From Phalacrocorax aristotelis (taxonomy: Eukaryota > Chordata > Aves > Suliformes > Phalacrocoracidae), in contig NC_134277.1 of assembly GCF_949628215.1 (NCBI RefSeq), forward strand, positions 93,609,963 to 93,673,962: a stretch of 64,000 bases of DNA, written 5' to 3'. The notes under the pieces are model-generated. The model had not been told where the DNA came from, ran no database searches, and saw only the letters and a list, made by a program, of their open reading frames with translations. The position numbers and the translations under genes are program-made. Positions 25,601 through 37,956 of this stretch are shown here, piece after piece. Position 1 is the stretch's first letter. Each line of letters opens with the position of its first letter.

Positions 25601-28600
25601 ACCCCACTTTTCTAGCTTCTCTGAAACAATGGGATAAATTCTAACCATGTTAATTGATGTAACCCTATTAGCCAGTTAGTTTTTGACCTTGAAACTGAAA
25701 GCATCTTCTGAGAAGTGCCAATCTGCTCCAAAAAACTTAACTGACAAAGTAAGATCTTAACAGCAGCTAAAACCCTTCTTTTAGGTTAGGATTTCCAATG
25801 CAGAATGAACTCACTGCTGCCTTAAGTTTCTTTCAAAAAACCTACATCTTAATTTCTTGTATGTGCCTACTTACTGATAGAACCAAATGCACACAGGTAT
25901 TTAAACTCCTGTACCTAGTGCTTAGTCCAACTGACCCCAGTAATAAACAGTCTGTTTTCAGTGGATCTGCAGTTCTAACTCCTGTCACAAGCAAAATGGT
26001 ATCTACTTTTTGTAACCATCCCTCACCGCCATTGTCAGTCACTGATGCTACAACCCTGTCATCTTTCTATTGGTTTCTATTCCTGTTACAAAAACACAGG
26101 TTCAGGAACTAATAAGGGAAGGCACTCGCCAACCAATATGTGTTCATTTTTGTTCTTCTTCAGGTTTTAGCAGTTGTTAAATCCCACATGCCACTGCCAG
26201 ACTGCGTACTGGGTATGCTTAGTTTCAAACACATCCTCTCTGAAATCAGAGATATTTTCATCCTTAGTTATGCCCATGGTTAAACACTAATACTGAATCG
26301 TAGAAGAAAATCATGGTCTTCTCAAATTTGTTGAGATAATAATGGATTCTATCCTTACACATACCATTTCTCCACTGTAAACATATTCCTGTAAAAGCGA
26401 TGATGTTCGGAAATAAATGTTAAATAACCTTAGCTAATTGCAAGCAGGGGTAAGGAGGAACCTAAGAAAGCAGGTAATGGCAGATTAGAAACAGCCTACT
26501 ACAGAAAAGGGGACTCCACGGCAGACATCCATTTTTAGTATTCAAACATAGCCTGGACTACTCTCAAGCAGTTGCTTTTTGAGATACCATACAGGTTATA
26601 TGCATGAAAACATGAAAAACTGTCTTTAGATGCAGCACTACATATTTACTTCATATGAAGCCAGTCCAGAAACAGTGGGACAGTCCAGACAGACACAGCA
26701 GGAACTAAATGCACAAAGATTAAGAAACTAATTTTGTCCTTTCTTCATCTACATTATTGTTTATCTACGCACATGTGTACTGAAATATTTCCTATCATTT
26801 TAGTAACATTACCAGTATATTTCACTGTCCATCTGCCATTGCCATTGCTATGTATGACCTTAATACTGTCTTTTCCTGTCTCTTGGCTGTTTAAAAATGA
26901 ACCTTTCAGATTCATCTCACCTTTAGAACAAACCTGATTTATAAAGGCCTGGTAGGGGACCCCATAGCAGTTCCCTGAGTAGCAGAATCACAGTCATTCT
27001 GTTCTATGTGCCTGATATAACTTTCTTTGGTAATTAACCACTGGAAAGATTGCAGATGGGCCAGAGTAAAGAAAAAGAAGAGAAGAAAGGAAGAAAAGAA
27101 AAGAAAAAGGGAGGGAAGTGGAGCAGGTCAGAGAAAGCCGTTTATGACTTGTTCATCAGTTCACTCAAATTGCTTTTTGTTGCTATACAATCAGGCAGCT
27201 TGCACTGGGTCATCAAAGATTGCAGCATATGTGACAGGGCCTGCTCTTGAAATAACTGATGGGATTTACTTTCTTCAGAACACAACCCAATTGTTACTTG
27301 ACACATATACAGCAAAGCAGAGGACATTCTGCTTGTTTCAGACAAGGAGCAGGAAGTTTCCCATCTATAGTGCCCTACTTCATTATGAAAATCATGTGCA
27401 CCACTTAAAATTAAAAAGAATGGGTAGAACTATCTGCTAATTGGAACGGATACAACTCTGCTGAAGCCAAAGAATGGCATTAATTTACAATAGCAAAAGA
27501 TTTGTCTCAAGCATGAAGATGAAGATGAATTCTCTTCTACTCATAAAGTGAGAGTGAATTATAAGAAGAATCTAAGCTTTACCCAGCTTATACCACTGAA
27601 AGAAGTTTAGGAGAGGGAAGCTGTCTGGGAGCAGAATAAAGAGAAGGAAAATACCTGAAAACAGCTATTTTCAGTTCAGTCACATTTAGGGGGAGGGAGC
27701 ATTCTTGGTGGTGAGTTTTGTTGCTTCAGATTTTTTGTGTGTTTTTTCCTTAACTTTGATCAACTTTTCTTCTGGTGTTTATCTTTGAAACCTTAGGCCA
27801 GACTAGCTAGAAAGCTCAAGACTCTTAGTATTTTCTTATTCTCTGGACAGGGGTTTTCCATTTTATTAAATAATTCATAAGCTTCAAAGATATTCCAGAC
27901 ACATAACCTTCTTTACAGCTACAGTAATAATTAATTAATCCTGCTTTGCTGATGAGAAAGATGGATGTCATTTGAAGAGCAGCTGAAGATCTTTCTGCTG
28001 GCCTTGAGAAAAGAAGGCTCTGCCCCAAACCCTTAATTTTACCTTATTGTAAGGAAAGTTGCCGTCATACTTTTTGGCAGTGCAACTTGCTATCCTGTCT
28101 GTGTGTGGGTGTTCCAGTCTGATCCACCTCACTGAAGTTTGTTCCCCCACCTTCTGACAAATGCTACTGTCTTGGAACAAAGCTGCCTAATGTGCTGAGA
28201 CGAATAAAAATGTGAAGGTTAACTGCCATAGCCAGCATTCCCACTCCTTCATACATACGATCTGTGTGTTCATCAACAGCAACAAAAACACAGATAGCAA
28301 ATCTGGATGTTATTTCCGCTGCCAGTCCTGCTGCTGTTGCCTGTGACACTGACTGAGGCTTTTGGCCAGCAAATCACAGCCATAGGGCTATAATGACTAC
28401 AGAACTGACTTCTACATGACTATAGAAGATGGTGTATCTGTCTCCAGTTCATTCTGTGCAACTGAAAAAAGAGTTGAAAGGGCAAGATGTTTTGTCAAGG
28501 AGCAATAATTAATCAATTATGAAGCCAAGAACTAGCAGTAGGTCTCACAGAGAGCTAGCTATTCAGTCATTGCAAAGTCCTTTAGTAGAATAAGACTGTT

Positions 28601-31600
28601 TGAGAATATGGCTGCAAAGCAATGTGCCTGTCTGAAGCTCTGCCAAAATAACAGGTCGATTACCTATTTTGTACTCTTGATTTATTCACATCCATACAAT
28701 ATGTACTGATCAGTGACCATCTTATATCTGAAGAGTCTTTGAATAATGATGAATGACATTTCATGATTATGATTGATCCCACATCTCAGAACTGTATTGA
28801 GAAAGGTAAAAAAATCTGAAATAAAAGTAGAAAATTACAACAATATAGAATGTGAAAGAGATAGAATTAATTCAGCATTCATTAATTCAGGATTCAGCAG
28901 AAATACTTCAAGCTTCATTCTCACAATTCACCGTTTTTGAGCAAGTGCACTGTGGTTGTGGGGGTGATAATGTGGTTTTTTATTTGTATTACAGTAACAG
29001 CAAGGGTGAAGGCTTTGACTTGTGAACTCTGATTTAGCTCTTACAGTTTAAAATGATGCCATTCAAAGTCTGTGTCTTGTCCCAGTCAGAAGTTATTGCC
29101 CCAAACCTGGATGGCAGAAGGAAATAAGTGCCTGCTCTTCAGCTCTCCCAGTTCACAGTGTTGAGCATTAAATTAAGCCTCTATGACAGTTGATAAACTA
29201 AATCATCAGGTTGTTAAATTGAGATAGATGAAGAGACAGCATGGGGTTTGCTTGTATCACTCCTACTATTGGGGGTTTAATTTCCATAAGAGGGGGAGGT
29301 AGAAAGATGGAGGCACTATCATCTTAAACTGCTTTAGCTAAAACCATTAAGAGCTCATGAGTCATCGCCTTTAGACAGAGGTATGTTCTGTTAGTCAGAG
29401 GTATTGTTCTAATCTCTATAACAACTGCATTATCCACCAGGCAAACAAAGGATCAGAAGAACAGTCCCTTGCCTCAAAACACCATCTAGGAATCAGACAG
29501 AAGAAAACAGACTCATCCAGTCGGATGGGTACAGATAAATGGGAGCTTAGCTGAGTTCTATGAAAATAGCTCTTACATAAATGATATAAATAGAAGGAGA
29601 TCAGGTTGACTGTATGTCAAACATAAGCCTAGGCAGTGTCAGGTGTGAAAAGCAAGAAAAGGGATTGAATATCTCATGCTGAAATATTTACAAAGAATGA
29701 TAATTTTCCTTCTATGTTATAATAAACCTCTTTGTATATGTTTTTCTTGGTATGACAGTGCTGTTGAAGATGATAGAGTAATATTAAAGATCATCCCACT
29801 TAAGATTTTTTCCTCTGATAGTTGAAAGGCTGAACAGGATGCAAAAAGCACACAAGGAAAAAGATCAGTTCAAGTCTGTTTTTCTTCAAATAAAACTTGT
29901 TGCAAATTTATGGTACCTTTCAGAAATGGCTCTGTTAAGAGTTTGATTACAATGTGGCATATATAAAATATACACACATTTTTATATATTACAAAAATGC
30001 TGAGCAATTTGTGCTGGATCCATATTTAGTTACAAGAGCAGAAGCTAGTTACTAAAAAAAGAGTCAATTCAAGAAGAATTTTTGTTAAAAGCCTAAGTTC
30101 CTGCCTTCATTCAGGATGGGACATAACTATAAGCAAGTAAATGGATGAGGATGGGTTACCACAGACAGTCAAAAAACTCTGCATTTGCTTTGGAATCAGC
30201 TATTTCATGCAGATGAATAGAAATGCACTGGTTTATATATTTTTCTGTCATGCATTAAAAAAAGTTTAAGACCGTTTATGTCCATGGTTTTCAGGGATAG
30301 GATGAGAGAGAAAGGTGACCAGTGCTAATAAGAGCAGTTATAAAGCATGCTGCCAGTGGTTCTTAAACAATACCAATTAACCAATTTAGGGCCTGCATTT
30401 GGTTAAGCTTGCTTCTCTATCCCTCAGCTTTTAACTGTTGCAATGGGCAACTGAATACTGGACTGTTTCTAACACTGGTTTTATTTAAATAACTGATACG
30501 GGTGTTTTACAGACTATTTGCAAACACCTCTCTTAGCAACCATTTTCTCCAATAGTACTCACTCTCTCAAATAGAAACAGCTGAAGTCAATACATTACTT
30601 ATACATATGAAGAGATATTAAATGTAAAAAAAAAAAAAACCCACAAACAAAAAGACTTTAAAACTTTCCAGGCTCAAACACCAGCTAAAGGGAGGAAGAG
30701 AATTAGGATATCTGCTACAAAAGGCTGATGCCTGAACGTTTGTGACTGAGAGCCCCAGGTAGGCAGAACGTCATTCTCCTGAGAAAAGAAAGTCAGTCAG
30801 GGAAGTTTGAGTATCAAGACAAAAAAGCTTCCACAATATAATAAATCTGTAGTGATGGAAGTAGTAATAGTTGTACGGCCAGTAAACAATTCAGAGACAT
30901 GAAGAATTCACTATATCCTTGGCTGAACACATGAAATTTGAGGTAGCTGAGCACTAAAAAAGTTTCAAGCTACTAGGAGGAGGAATATGCTTCTGGGTAT
31001 ATATAAAGCTGAAAGTTGTTTGTCTTAGATTCAAAAATCATTTTGACTCTACCCCACATATCATCTGCAGAGACAATTCATCTACACTTCATTTCACTGA
31101 ATGGGTATCTAACTTAACTGCTACTTTACTACTCTAAATTTGTTTATGAGGGTATCACATGAAAATGCTAAGGAAATTAAAAATTCAGAAGCTGAATTTT
31201 TAATGGAATAGTCTGTCCAGATAGCTAGACTCACTGTCAGTCCAAAACAACCTAAATAAGTTTCCAAGAAGCATAAGCCTTTGAACAAAACTTAGGATCA
31301 CGGCTACAGTAATGAATGACAGTCATGAAGCCAATGCATATCTGTATCAGGCTTTCCTAATCATGCTAGTATGCAAAGTATTATTTAGTTCTGAACTACT
31401 TATAACACAATTTAAACAAATCTACTTATTAAAACAGAAGGAAATACACTGGTGAGAATGGAATGGAAGTTGTGAATTACAGGATAAAGGACATAGGAGA
31501 GAGCAAAAATTACAGTAGAGATGGACTAATTACACTAGAGATGGACTAAGCCAACTGTGCTATCCAGTTCATCTTCCTGAAAAACTGTGTTTAAAGTCAG

Positions 31601-34600
31601 CAGTGAGTTTTGGCTATTTTCGTCAGAACAGTATGAAAATCTATAAATGTTGATGCACCTCCCATTTCAGTTCTATGTTTAGGGATCTAACCCCTTTCTC
31701 CTGCCTCGTCAACATAAAAGGATGAAAGGGTCAGATCATTTTTATGATCTCGTTTTTCATGTTTGAGAATGACATTAGAGATCATTTTAGCTTCTGCATA
31801 GTGCATGATGGCCCAATTAGGAAGCCTGATTCTAGTCAAGGTGTTAAAGAATGAGAGGTGAACAAGAGCACTGTTTGAAGAATTAAAAAGTAAACCATGG
31901 CTCTCAGATATGTGGCAGAGGAAGAACAAGATTTAAATGTTTCCCTATGTATGGGTTAATGTAAGGGATGATGTAGAAAGTGGCCTGAATGTGAAATCCC
32001 ATGTTTGTTCACGCCGGTGCACCCATAATTCTACTTCTGTCCATCTTGGCATTGTGAAATTGCAGAAGTCATTCAAAGTCCCACTCCTCTTCCTTTCTCC
32101 CTTCATTCTGTTTCTGTGTCCTTTTATAGATTTACTATGGCTTGTTCTGGACCACTGCCTGAAGCCAGATATCATTTTACTACATGCTACCTATATTTGA
32201 ATTCTCCTCATGTTTTTCCTTTCCCAAGTATTTCTGTCTCAAGTTTCACTAGTTTTAGGCTTTACGTGTAGCTGGCAGCAAGTTAAAGGCTGTGACCTGC
32301 TTTAGCCCAGAAAGAGCTCCAGGAGTTATTGTGGCTCAAATCTCTGGCAGAATTCTCTCCTCTACTCTGGGTTGGAAAGTTGTCACTTTCTTTTGTCCTG
32401 TGATAGGACTGAACACCTCAGTTTGCCTGGGTGCCTTACCTAGAGAAAGCTAGGGAATAACCATCCATCTAGGATCCCATCCCTCTTCCTCACCTGCTCC
32501 TCTGGGCACCACTGGCAGAAAAGGAACACACAGCAGATGAACAGAGCTACCTGCTGAATGCAAAGTCTAAGCAGACTTCATGGAAATTCAATACATAACC
32601 TATTTTATTTTTCCATCAATTTGGAAGCAGTAGTTTTCTTCCAAAATGCAAAAAAAAAAAAAAAAAATAATTCAGAAATTTAGAACTTTTCTTCTGGGTG
32701 TAAGATGAATTCATTTGCCCTCTGTGGTATGTTTGCCCGAGACAGTGATGAGCAATTCACACTATTTTAGGCTGACTACTGTACAGCCATCGGAGAAAGA
32801 TGGACTGGAAGCCCAAGCAAAAGTATCTACATTAGGAGGCTTGAATATAATACTTACTGCTCATCTTTAGCCATCCAGTTCCCCAAAAACAAACACAGGT
32901 GATTGAACCTTAAAATACACATGAGAAGTAATTCCCCTGGGGAGGGAAAGGGGGACCTTACGTTTGTGGAAGGGAAATTTTCTTCCTGAGTGTGGGCATA
33001 TATTCCAGCAGTATAGGAGAGTTATAGGTATCTGTGATTTCTGCACTTCAGAGGAATAACATGGTAGCAATTGGAAGGCCAGAGAGGAAGAATGTATTTA
33101 TTTAAAACCTGTGTGAGACATAGTCAAATAAAACTTCAAATAAAATCAAACATACTTGGTTTCCCCTATCTTTATGGAGGTAAAACTGCAAACGTCTCCC
33201 AATAAACCTTATGGTTCATTAATATCCCTAGTAAAATTAAGGCAGGTATTTAATGAACTTTTACTTACTTTACATGGAAATAATGCAAAATTATAATCTC
33301 ATGTGGTTTCAGCTGGGACTGACAAGAAGTTTATTTCAAATCTAACACTATAGAGCAAAGCTGAGTGTCGCAAAACAGCAAACCAGGCACTTAAAGATAG
33401 AAAATAGCAGCACAAATTCCTGAGACTTCCAAGACATCAATACATCTGTGATTTCAGAAACCAGTAGTACAAAAAAAATTAACTCATACTCAGCACAGGC
33501 TGAATATATATCCCCCATACATGTGCAGGGGTATTTGGCATCATGTAATAGGTACAGAGAATCTAGGATGGAGTTTTGTGTGACTGACTGTGCTTCTCTT
33601 GTACTGGTCAGCACAAAACCAGGACTCTACTTAGGCATTAGTCTTCCTTTGTGATCAGCAGCTTACTAATTAAAGGAAACTGAAGGATACCCTCACTAAA
33701 CTGATATGTTTAGTGAAATATTAAGGCAGTGCTGTTGAATTTATAGATTTGTTCTGTTATTTATGTGAAGATGCACCACTCATTGTAAACATAACTCTAA
33801 GAATCCAGTTTTCAGAGGCTCTGATGGGTATTGAGGCTCAGAGTGCCGGAGGTTATTACATCCCAGAGACCTCCCAAACTTTAGCAAGCACAAGAAATGC
33901 CAAACTTGCTAAACTTCAACTCCTGCAGATGCAAACTGCTTGAGACCCAAGGTGGCTAACCATGTAAGGTACTCTGACAAATAGAGGATGCTAATACTGT
34001 AGGGCCTGAGGCAGATGCTTAGTTTACAAATCAGTGTTTTGTCCAGTTGTGAAAAATAAATGGACAAAATTATGAAACCAGCATTTGCTTTTCTTTGTTT
34101 GCATCCCCAAATCCTGTGTATTTTTACACAGATTTTGTCTGATCAATATCTTAGTGAAAGCAAGGGATTATAGTCATTCAGGCATGCAGTGGATATTTTT
34201 TTATTATCAGTTAGGGTTTACTAGCAATTTATAAATTATGCTGGCTTTGTTTTATACTTAGATGCTCTAAAATTAATCTCGTTAACAGAACAAAATTAAT
34301 GTTAAGCTATTTGGTCAATACATTATGAGCCATGGAATATGGTTCATCATTGAGACAGATTATTTTACTGTTTTAAACACTAAGATCACAATATTTATCA
34401 CTATTGTATTTTTCTGTTTTCCTAGCATTTAAGTAAACTACATATTTGAATAAATCACAGGTTCAAAGAGTTTAATAGCATGAACTACTCTTTCATGCTG
34501 TTGCGCAGAAACTTATCTCATGATCACATGCCTTTGGCCATACAGCATTTGTTTACAGGGGAAGGCTAAGTATTTCATAGTCATTTGCACTTTTGGATGT

Positions 34601-37600
34601 ATGTCATGGCAGGAAACAAAAGAAAATAATGTTAGAAATGGCAGGGAAACAATCAATTTAGCAAATCCACTGCTAGATCGACAGGTTTTTGCTTATATTA
34701 CTGTGCTAACAGTTCCAGTGATACTATTTAAGTCCTGGTCAGAACTGTACACCAAAACCATATCTGCATGAAAACTCTGAATTTGGATACTCTGTATTTT
34801 CAAGACATTTGGATTTGGATTCTGATCTGTACTTTGCCTCTGCCTTAAGTCTAAAAATAGTGAAAGTAAATCTCTGATTTAAACACCTTATGACTTTCAG
34901 ATTTGCAGTCAAAATGGAAATTTCTGACTATTTCTGGTCACTTTTCCTTATCAAGATGGAAAACAAAATAATAGAATATGAGCAAATATCACAGAATAGA
35001 AAAAGGAAAAAAATCTAAAAAAGGGCTGCTTTCAGTTTTGCTATGTTTTTATTCTACATTTGCAGCTTTCACCCTTCTAAAATCTAAAGAAATACTCGGG
35101 ATAATGAGGGAAAAAATACAGTTATATTTAAACTCCAATTGTATTTCATAAAGAATCACTGAAAAAATGAGACTGTACCTAATAACCATATATGTCACTG
35201 TATATTGCAAGTCAATTTTATAGGGGATGATATATTACTGAAAGTGTATCGGTTTGGATTAGGTAGCATTTTGGAAACTATTAAGCCAATAAATACACAC
35301 CTGATATGACATTAGGATACACTAATCTGTCCCTGAAACCATGCAGAGGACACTGTTTATGGCCAGTGATTTCCAACAATCCTAACACTCTTTTGTCACC
35401 TAGAAGCTGAAATTATTTTAGTTGTATTCCTCCGAAATTTTTCTCATGTGTTCTGTATTCCTTTATCTTCTACTTACTTCATGTACTCTAACCTTAATCC
35501 CTTGCAAGATAAAGGAAAACAAACTTGTTGTTTACAGAACATGCATGTAGAACATGTGATATGAGTTGGAGGGAGGTTGTGATTTATACAGTGACTGAAC
35601 ATTATAAATAAAAAGGTTATCATGTGTATGCAATATATGACCCTTAATTTAGGGATCTACAGATTGTCTTATTGAAAAAAAGCAAAACAAAACAAAAATG
35701 AAATGCTTTGCCTGCAAATATTATGGTGGTCCTTTTCCCACTGTGAAATGGTTTAAGTCAAACCTATTTTGTATCATACTGTTTCTCTTCCACAAATTAC
35801 GTCTTTCAAATTCTCAATTTATAATGCCATTAATCATTTTAAAAGCTCTTTTTAAAAAATATCCATGAGACCCTTCTGAGTATTTATCCTTATTTGCATT
35901 GTACATATTTTGTGCAGAGGAAATCTATCTCCAAAGACCTCTTTAGAATTGACTTGAGCAGTGTATTTCTCTAGTTCAATCAAAAAAATATTTAAATGGA
36001 ATAAAATTAGTGAAAATAATTCAATACATCGTGAAATGATCTAACACTAACAAAGGTTCTAACTAAGTTCTGCTAACCTAGTGAGGGAAAGAAAAGCCTT
36101 TATAAAAATCTGACAAATTTTACACCTTATATAAAAGAGAGAAGAAAGCCATGCTGCAATAAAACCAAAACCAGAAAGTGAACTCAGCCCTTGGGCGCAG
36201 TATTGTAAATACTGCCTGTATGAGAACAACCCACAGGAAGAATTTATAGCAAATTTGCTTGTGTGTTTGCTTGTTCCTAATACAGAGCAAGTGTTTTGAG
36301 GAGCCCAGCAAACTACTGCAGTGTAGTACAGGTAGGCTAGCGTTACTGGATAGGCAAGAGAAAAGGAGGATTCCCATTTCTATGTTCAGTAGCAACTAAG
36401 CTCAGAGTTCCCTTGGACTTCTTTGAAAACCTTGGTAATCTCTTTGAGGCATGTTTCAATTTAAAAGTTAATATTAATTTAGAAATTCAGTTTACCCATG
36501 GACAGTTGAAATATCACTGTTACTTAGAAGCTCTGGTGTATGTGACAGAGGACTAAGAGTCTTTTATGGCAACTGCTATGTATGCAGTGTCTCACACCAT
36601 GTATTTACAAAAGGAAGCAGTGTTCAGAGGTCTGGGATTTAGTTTAATCCTTGTTTTTGACGGGAAAAATTTACTAAAGGCAGGAACAGAAATACTTCTT
36701 GCTACACTTATAAACATAGCAGGTACAGATAAATGTTTTACTGATAAATGTCTGAAAACTTTAAAAAATGATCATTTGCCTTGAGTTCTTGTTGCTTTCA
36801 TTGTATATATTCTTGGTGAGAAGATAAATGTGCTTTTTGGGGCTGCAATGGAGTTCAGCATACAGTTCAATATTAAATTATTTTAAAAATAGCTTATGCA
36901 TTATTAATATATATTTTTAAGAATAACCAATTATTAAAAGTCCACCACTATTATGGGCTGCTTATAACACCATTATTACTTTGTTATAGATTTGATGCCT
37001 GTAACCATCAATAACATTCATCCTTTTTAAGTATACAACGCGGCTATAAAATCTATTAATCATGCATTAACCAGTTATAAATGGAACTTTTATTTATAGT
37101 GTAACCAAATTAAATTCATGGTTTTCACCTCAAGTAATATGTTCCAAATTCTAAATGTCATTCTTTACGATATAGGGAGTTATCAAACACTGAGACTTGG
37201 TATGTAAGGCATCTATATACTCATGTCATTGGTGTGCAAGCGTTTTAATTAGTCTAGTTCTGAATGTTTTTATTCTGATAACGTACTTAGAATATAAAGT
37301 TATGCTTTTAGAAATAATGATATGTACTATTGTTTTTATAGCTTTTGTAAAAGGAAAAAACCTGGGAAAATACAATTTCTCGAAAGTAAATACTCCAAAC
37401 CTTTTAGCATTCTGTTTCCCCTTTGCAAAAAGCACAGCTATTTGCCAGTACCTCCTCTGTTCTACAAGAAAACAATCTTTAGCCACTAGATTACTTTTTT
37501 GTTAGCAGTCAATTATGTGATGCTGGAAATAATTTTGTAAAGGACATTCTGACATGGAAGGTGTTTGGGTTTGTTCCTCTTGGGATATGGTTTCACTGGA

Positions 37601-37911
37601 TAACATTGTTTAAAAAGACAGACGAGAAACAAAAGCAAAGCAAACAAAAAAAACCTCCCTGGGACTGAAATACTTTGTATGTGTTGTTATTTGCAGTGCA
37701 TGCCAAGACATTCATGGGCACCAGAGCCAACCTGGCGAGCTAATTAAATATATAAATGTATGTGTTTAAAACAGCCTTATAAGGAGCATTGGAAATCTGC
37801 AAGATGAGCGAATATCTTATAACTTCTTCCGCAGGTGCGAGGATAGCTACAAGCCATGGACTTTCTGTCCTGCTTCTTGTTTGTGGCTTTGTGAAGGGTG
37901 CTTTGCTTTAA
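13583..37911 (+). CDS. VSTM2A: VSTM2A, V-set and transmembrane domain containing 2A (complete five-exon CDS)
   Basis: Joined exons 13583-13661, 16135-16301, 17185-17235, 20638-20974 and 37835-37911 total 711 nt, encoding 236 residues plus TAA, the same length I recall for human VSTM2A. Residues 1-24 or so form a hydrophobic signal peptide. Residues about 27-148 are one V-set Ig domain: Cys48 and Cys127 are the disulfide pair, Trp63 is the core tryptophan, and D121-x-G-x-Y-x-C127 is the strand-F motif. N-glycosylation sequons are at Asn35 and Asn175. Residues 149-211 are a Ser/Pro/basic stalk. Residues 220-231 are hydrophobic, followed by KGALL, so the tail could be a membrane or GPI-type signal. 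From the literature as I recall it, VSTM2A is a secreted protein that promotes adipogenic commitment and has been reported to antagonise Wnt signalling through LRP6. The start has two adjacent ATGs; the second (13586) has the better Kozak context (A at -3, G at +4). Identification rests on near-identity to the family across all exons. Confidence 0.97.
14255..14790. promoter_or_regulatory. CpG-rich block in VSTM2A intron 1
   Basis: GC-rich sequence with many CpGs (GCCGCC, GGCGCGCC, GCGCGGGG) begins about 0.6 kb downstream of exon 1 and includes the C-rich minisatellite. CpG islands usually mark promoters, so an alternative first exon or internal promoter is possible. An ATG in near-perfect Kozak context (GCACCATGG, ATG at 14396) lies inside it, but the ORF it opens is low-complexity. 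Confidence 0.55.
14417..14680. repeat. C-rich minisatellite, units like CCCCTGCCCGCTG
   Basis: Irregular tandem array of CCCTGCCC, CCGCTG and CCCCTCC units about 10-14 bp long, with C-runs of 3-5 almost throughout. Because the unit has few stop codons it creates long spurious ORFs on both strands. The G-rich complement has G-quadruplex potential and the C strand has i-motif potential. Its length probably varies between individuals. Confidence 0.85.
16135..16301 (+). CDS. VSTM2A: VSTM2A coding exon 2 (V-set N-terminal half)
   Basis: Encodes residues 27-82, including the NVT sequon at Asn35, Cys48 of the Ig disulfide and the IQWW core around Trp63. The acceptor TTTTGCAG ends at 16134. The donor CAG|GTACTG begins at 16302 and is weak, lacking A at +4 and G at +5. 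Reading continues open past the donor into intron 2, but that extension is not family-like. The exon ends in phase 0. Confidence 0.96.
16350..16416 (+). repeat. G/purine-rich tract with G-quadruplex motif, start of intron 2
   Basis: Almost pure purine sequence. Four G-runs at 16383-16387, 16389-16394, 16398-16400 and 16402-16404, with loops of 1-3 nt, meet the standard G3+N1-7 quadruplex pattern. In the transcript it lies about 80-100 nt after the exon 2 donor. Confidence 0.85.
16577..16592. repeat. C16 homopolymer
   Basis: Sixteen consecutive C in intron 2; the length is prone to sequencing error. Confidence 0.9.
16861..17560. promoter_or_regulatory. CpG-rich block spanning VSTM2A exon 3
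   Basis: Dense CpG sequence (repeated GCGCGGC, CCGGC, CGCGCGG), densest at about 16900-17330, covers the 3' part of intron 2, exon 3 and the start of intron 3. It is far GC-richer than neighbouring introns. It is an intragenic CpG island by eye; a formal count of GC and observed/expected CpG is needed. Large ORFs here on both strands reflect composition rather than genes. Confidence 0.65.
17185..17235 (+). CDS. VSTM2A: VSTM2A coding exon 3 (51-nt small exon)
   Basis: Encodes 17 residues (83-99), from VELLPERD to GTKIS, which complete the middle strands of the V-set domain. The acceptor CCCTGCAG ends at 17184 and the donor AGC|GTAAGT at 17236 is close to ideal. Both boundaries are phase 0, so including or skipping it would not change the reading frame. 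It lies inside a CpG-rich block and is itself GC-rich, unlike exons 1 and 5. Confidence 0.95.
17236..20637 (+). other. VSTM2A: VSTM2A intron 3
   Basis: 3,402-nt intron, GC-rich for the first 330 nt and then AT-rich. It contains a T14 run at 18126-18139 and an octamer-like ATTTGCAT at 19596-19603, within a stretch (about 19490-19710) that has more CpGs than its surroundings. No exon was recognised. Confidence 0.85.
20638..20974 (+). CDS. VSTM2A: VSTM2A coding exon 4 (V-set C-terminal half and stalk)
   Basis: Encodes residues 100-211 plus one base. It carries the D-x-G-x-Y-x-C motif (Asp121 to Cys127), the end of the Ig fold and the stalk with the NIS sequon at Asn175. The acceptor follows a T-rich (TTTG)n tract and ends TTTGCAG at 20637. 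The donor is CAG|GTATGG at 20975. An in-frame ATG at 20608 lies upstream in the intron and is not a real start. Confidence 0.96.
22692..22716. repeat. C10-A15 simple sequence
   Basis: C10 directly followed by A15 in intron 4, preceded by CAAAA-rich sequence. Confidence 0.9.
27068..27118. repeat. 51-nt pure purine (GA) tract
   Basis: Uninterrupted purines made of GAAA, GAAG and GGAG units in intron 4. Such tracts can form triplex DNA. Confidence 0.85.
30626..30639. repeat. A14 homopolymer
   Basis: Fourteen consecutive A in intron 4. Confidence 0.85.
31509..31548. repeat. 20-bp tandem duplication
   Basis: Two adjacent 20-bp units (31509-31528 and 31529-31548), ATTACAGTAGAGATGGACTA and a copy with one G-to-C change. 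Confidence 0.9.
32650..32667. repeat. A18 homopolymer
   Basis: Eighteen consecutive A in intron 4. Confidence 0.85.
37835..37911 (+). CDS. VSTM2A: VSTM2A coding exon 5, hydrophobic-tail ending
   Basis: Completes codon 212 and encodes residues 213-236 followed by TAA at 37909-37911. The acceptor is CTTCCGCAG ending at 37834. The sequence gives a short hydrophobic segment (residues 220-231) and a KGALL end, matching the main vertebrate VSTM2A C-terminus as I recall it. It lies 16.9 kb downstream of exon 4. Confidence 0.93.
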
Positions 37912-37956
37912 TCTAAAAGTGCTGACTTTTTCCAATATCACTTTCTCTTCTTAAAG

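Larger units (their letters stand above)
20975..37834 (+). other. VSTM2A: VSTM2A intron 4
   Basis: 16,860-nt intron, AT-rich and largely unique sequence. It carries only small simple repeats (22692-22716, 27068-27118, 30626-30639, 31509-31548, 32650-32667). No coding exon, CR1 or LTR copy was recognised in it. Its last kilobase has TAAT-rich sequence that may be conserved non-coding DNA. Confidence 0.85.
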
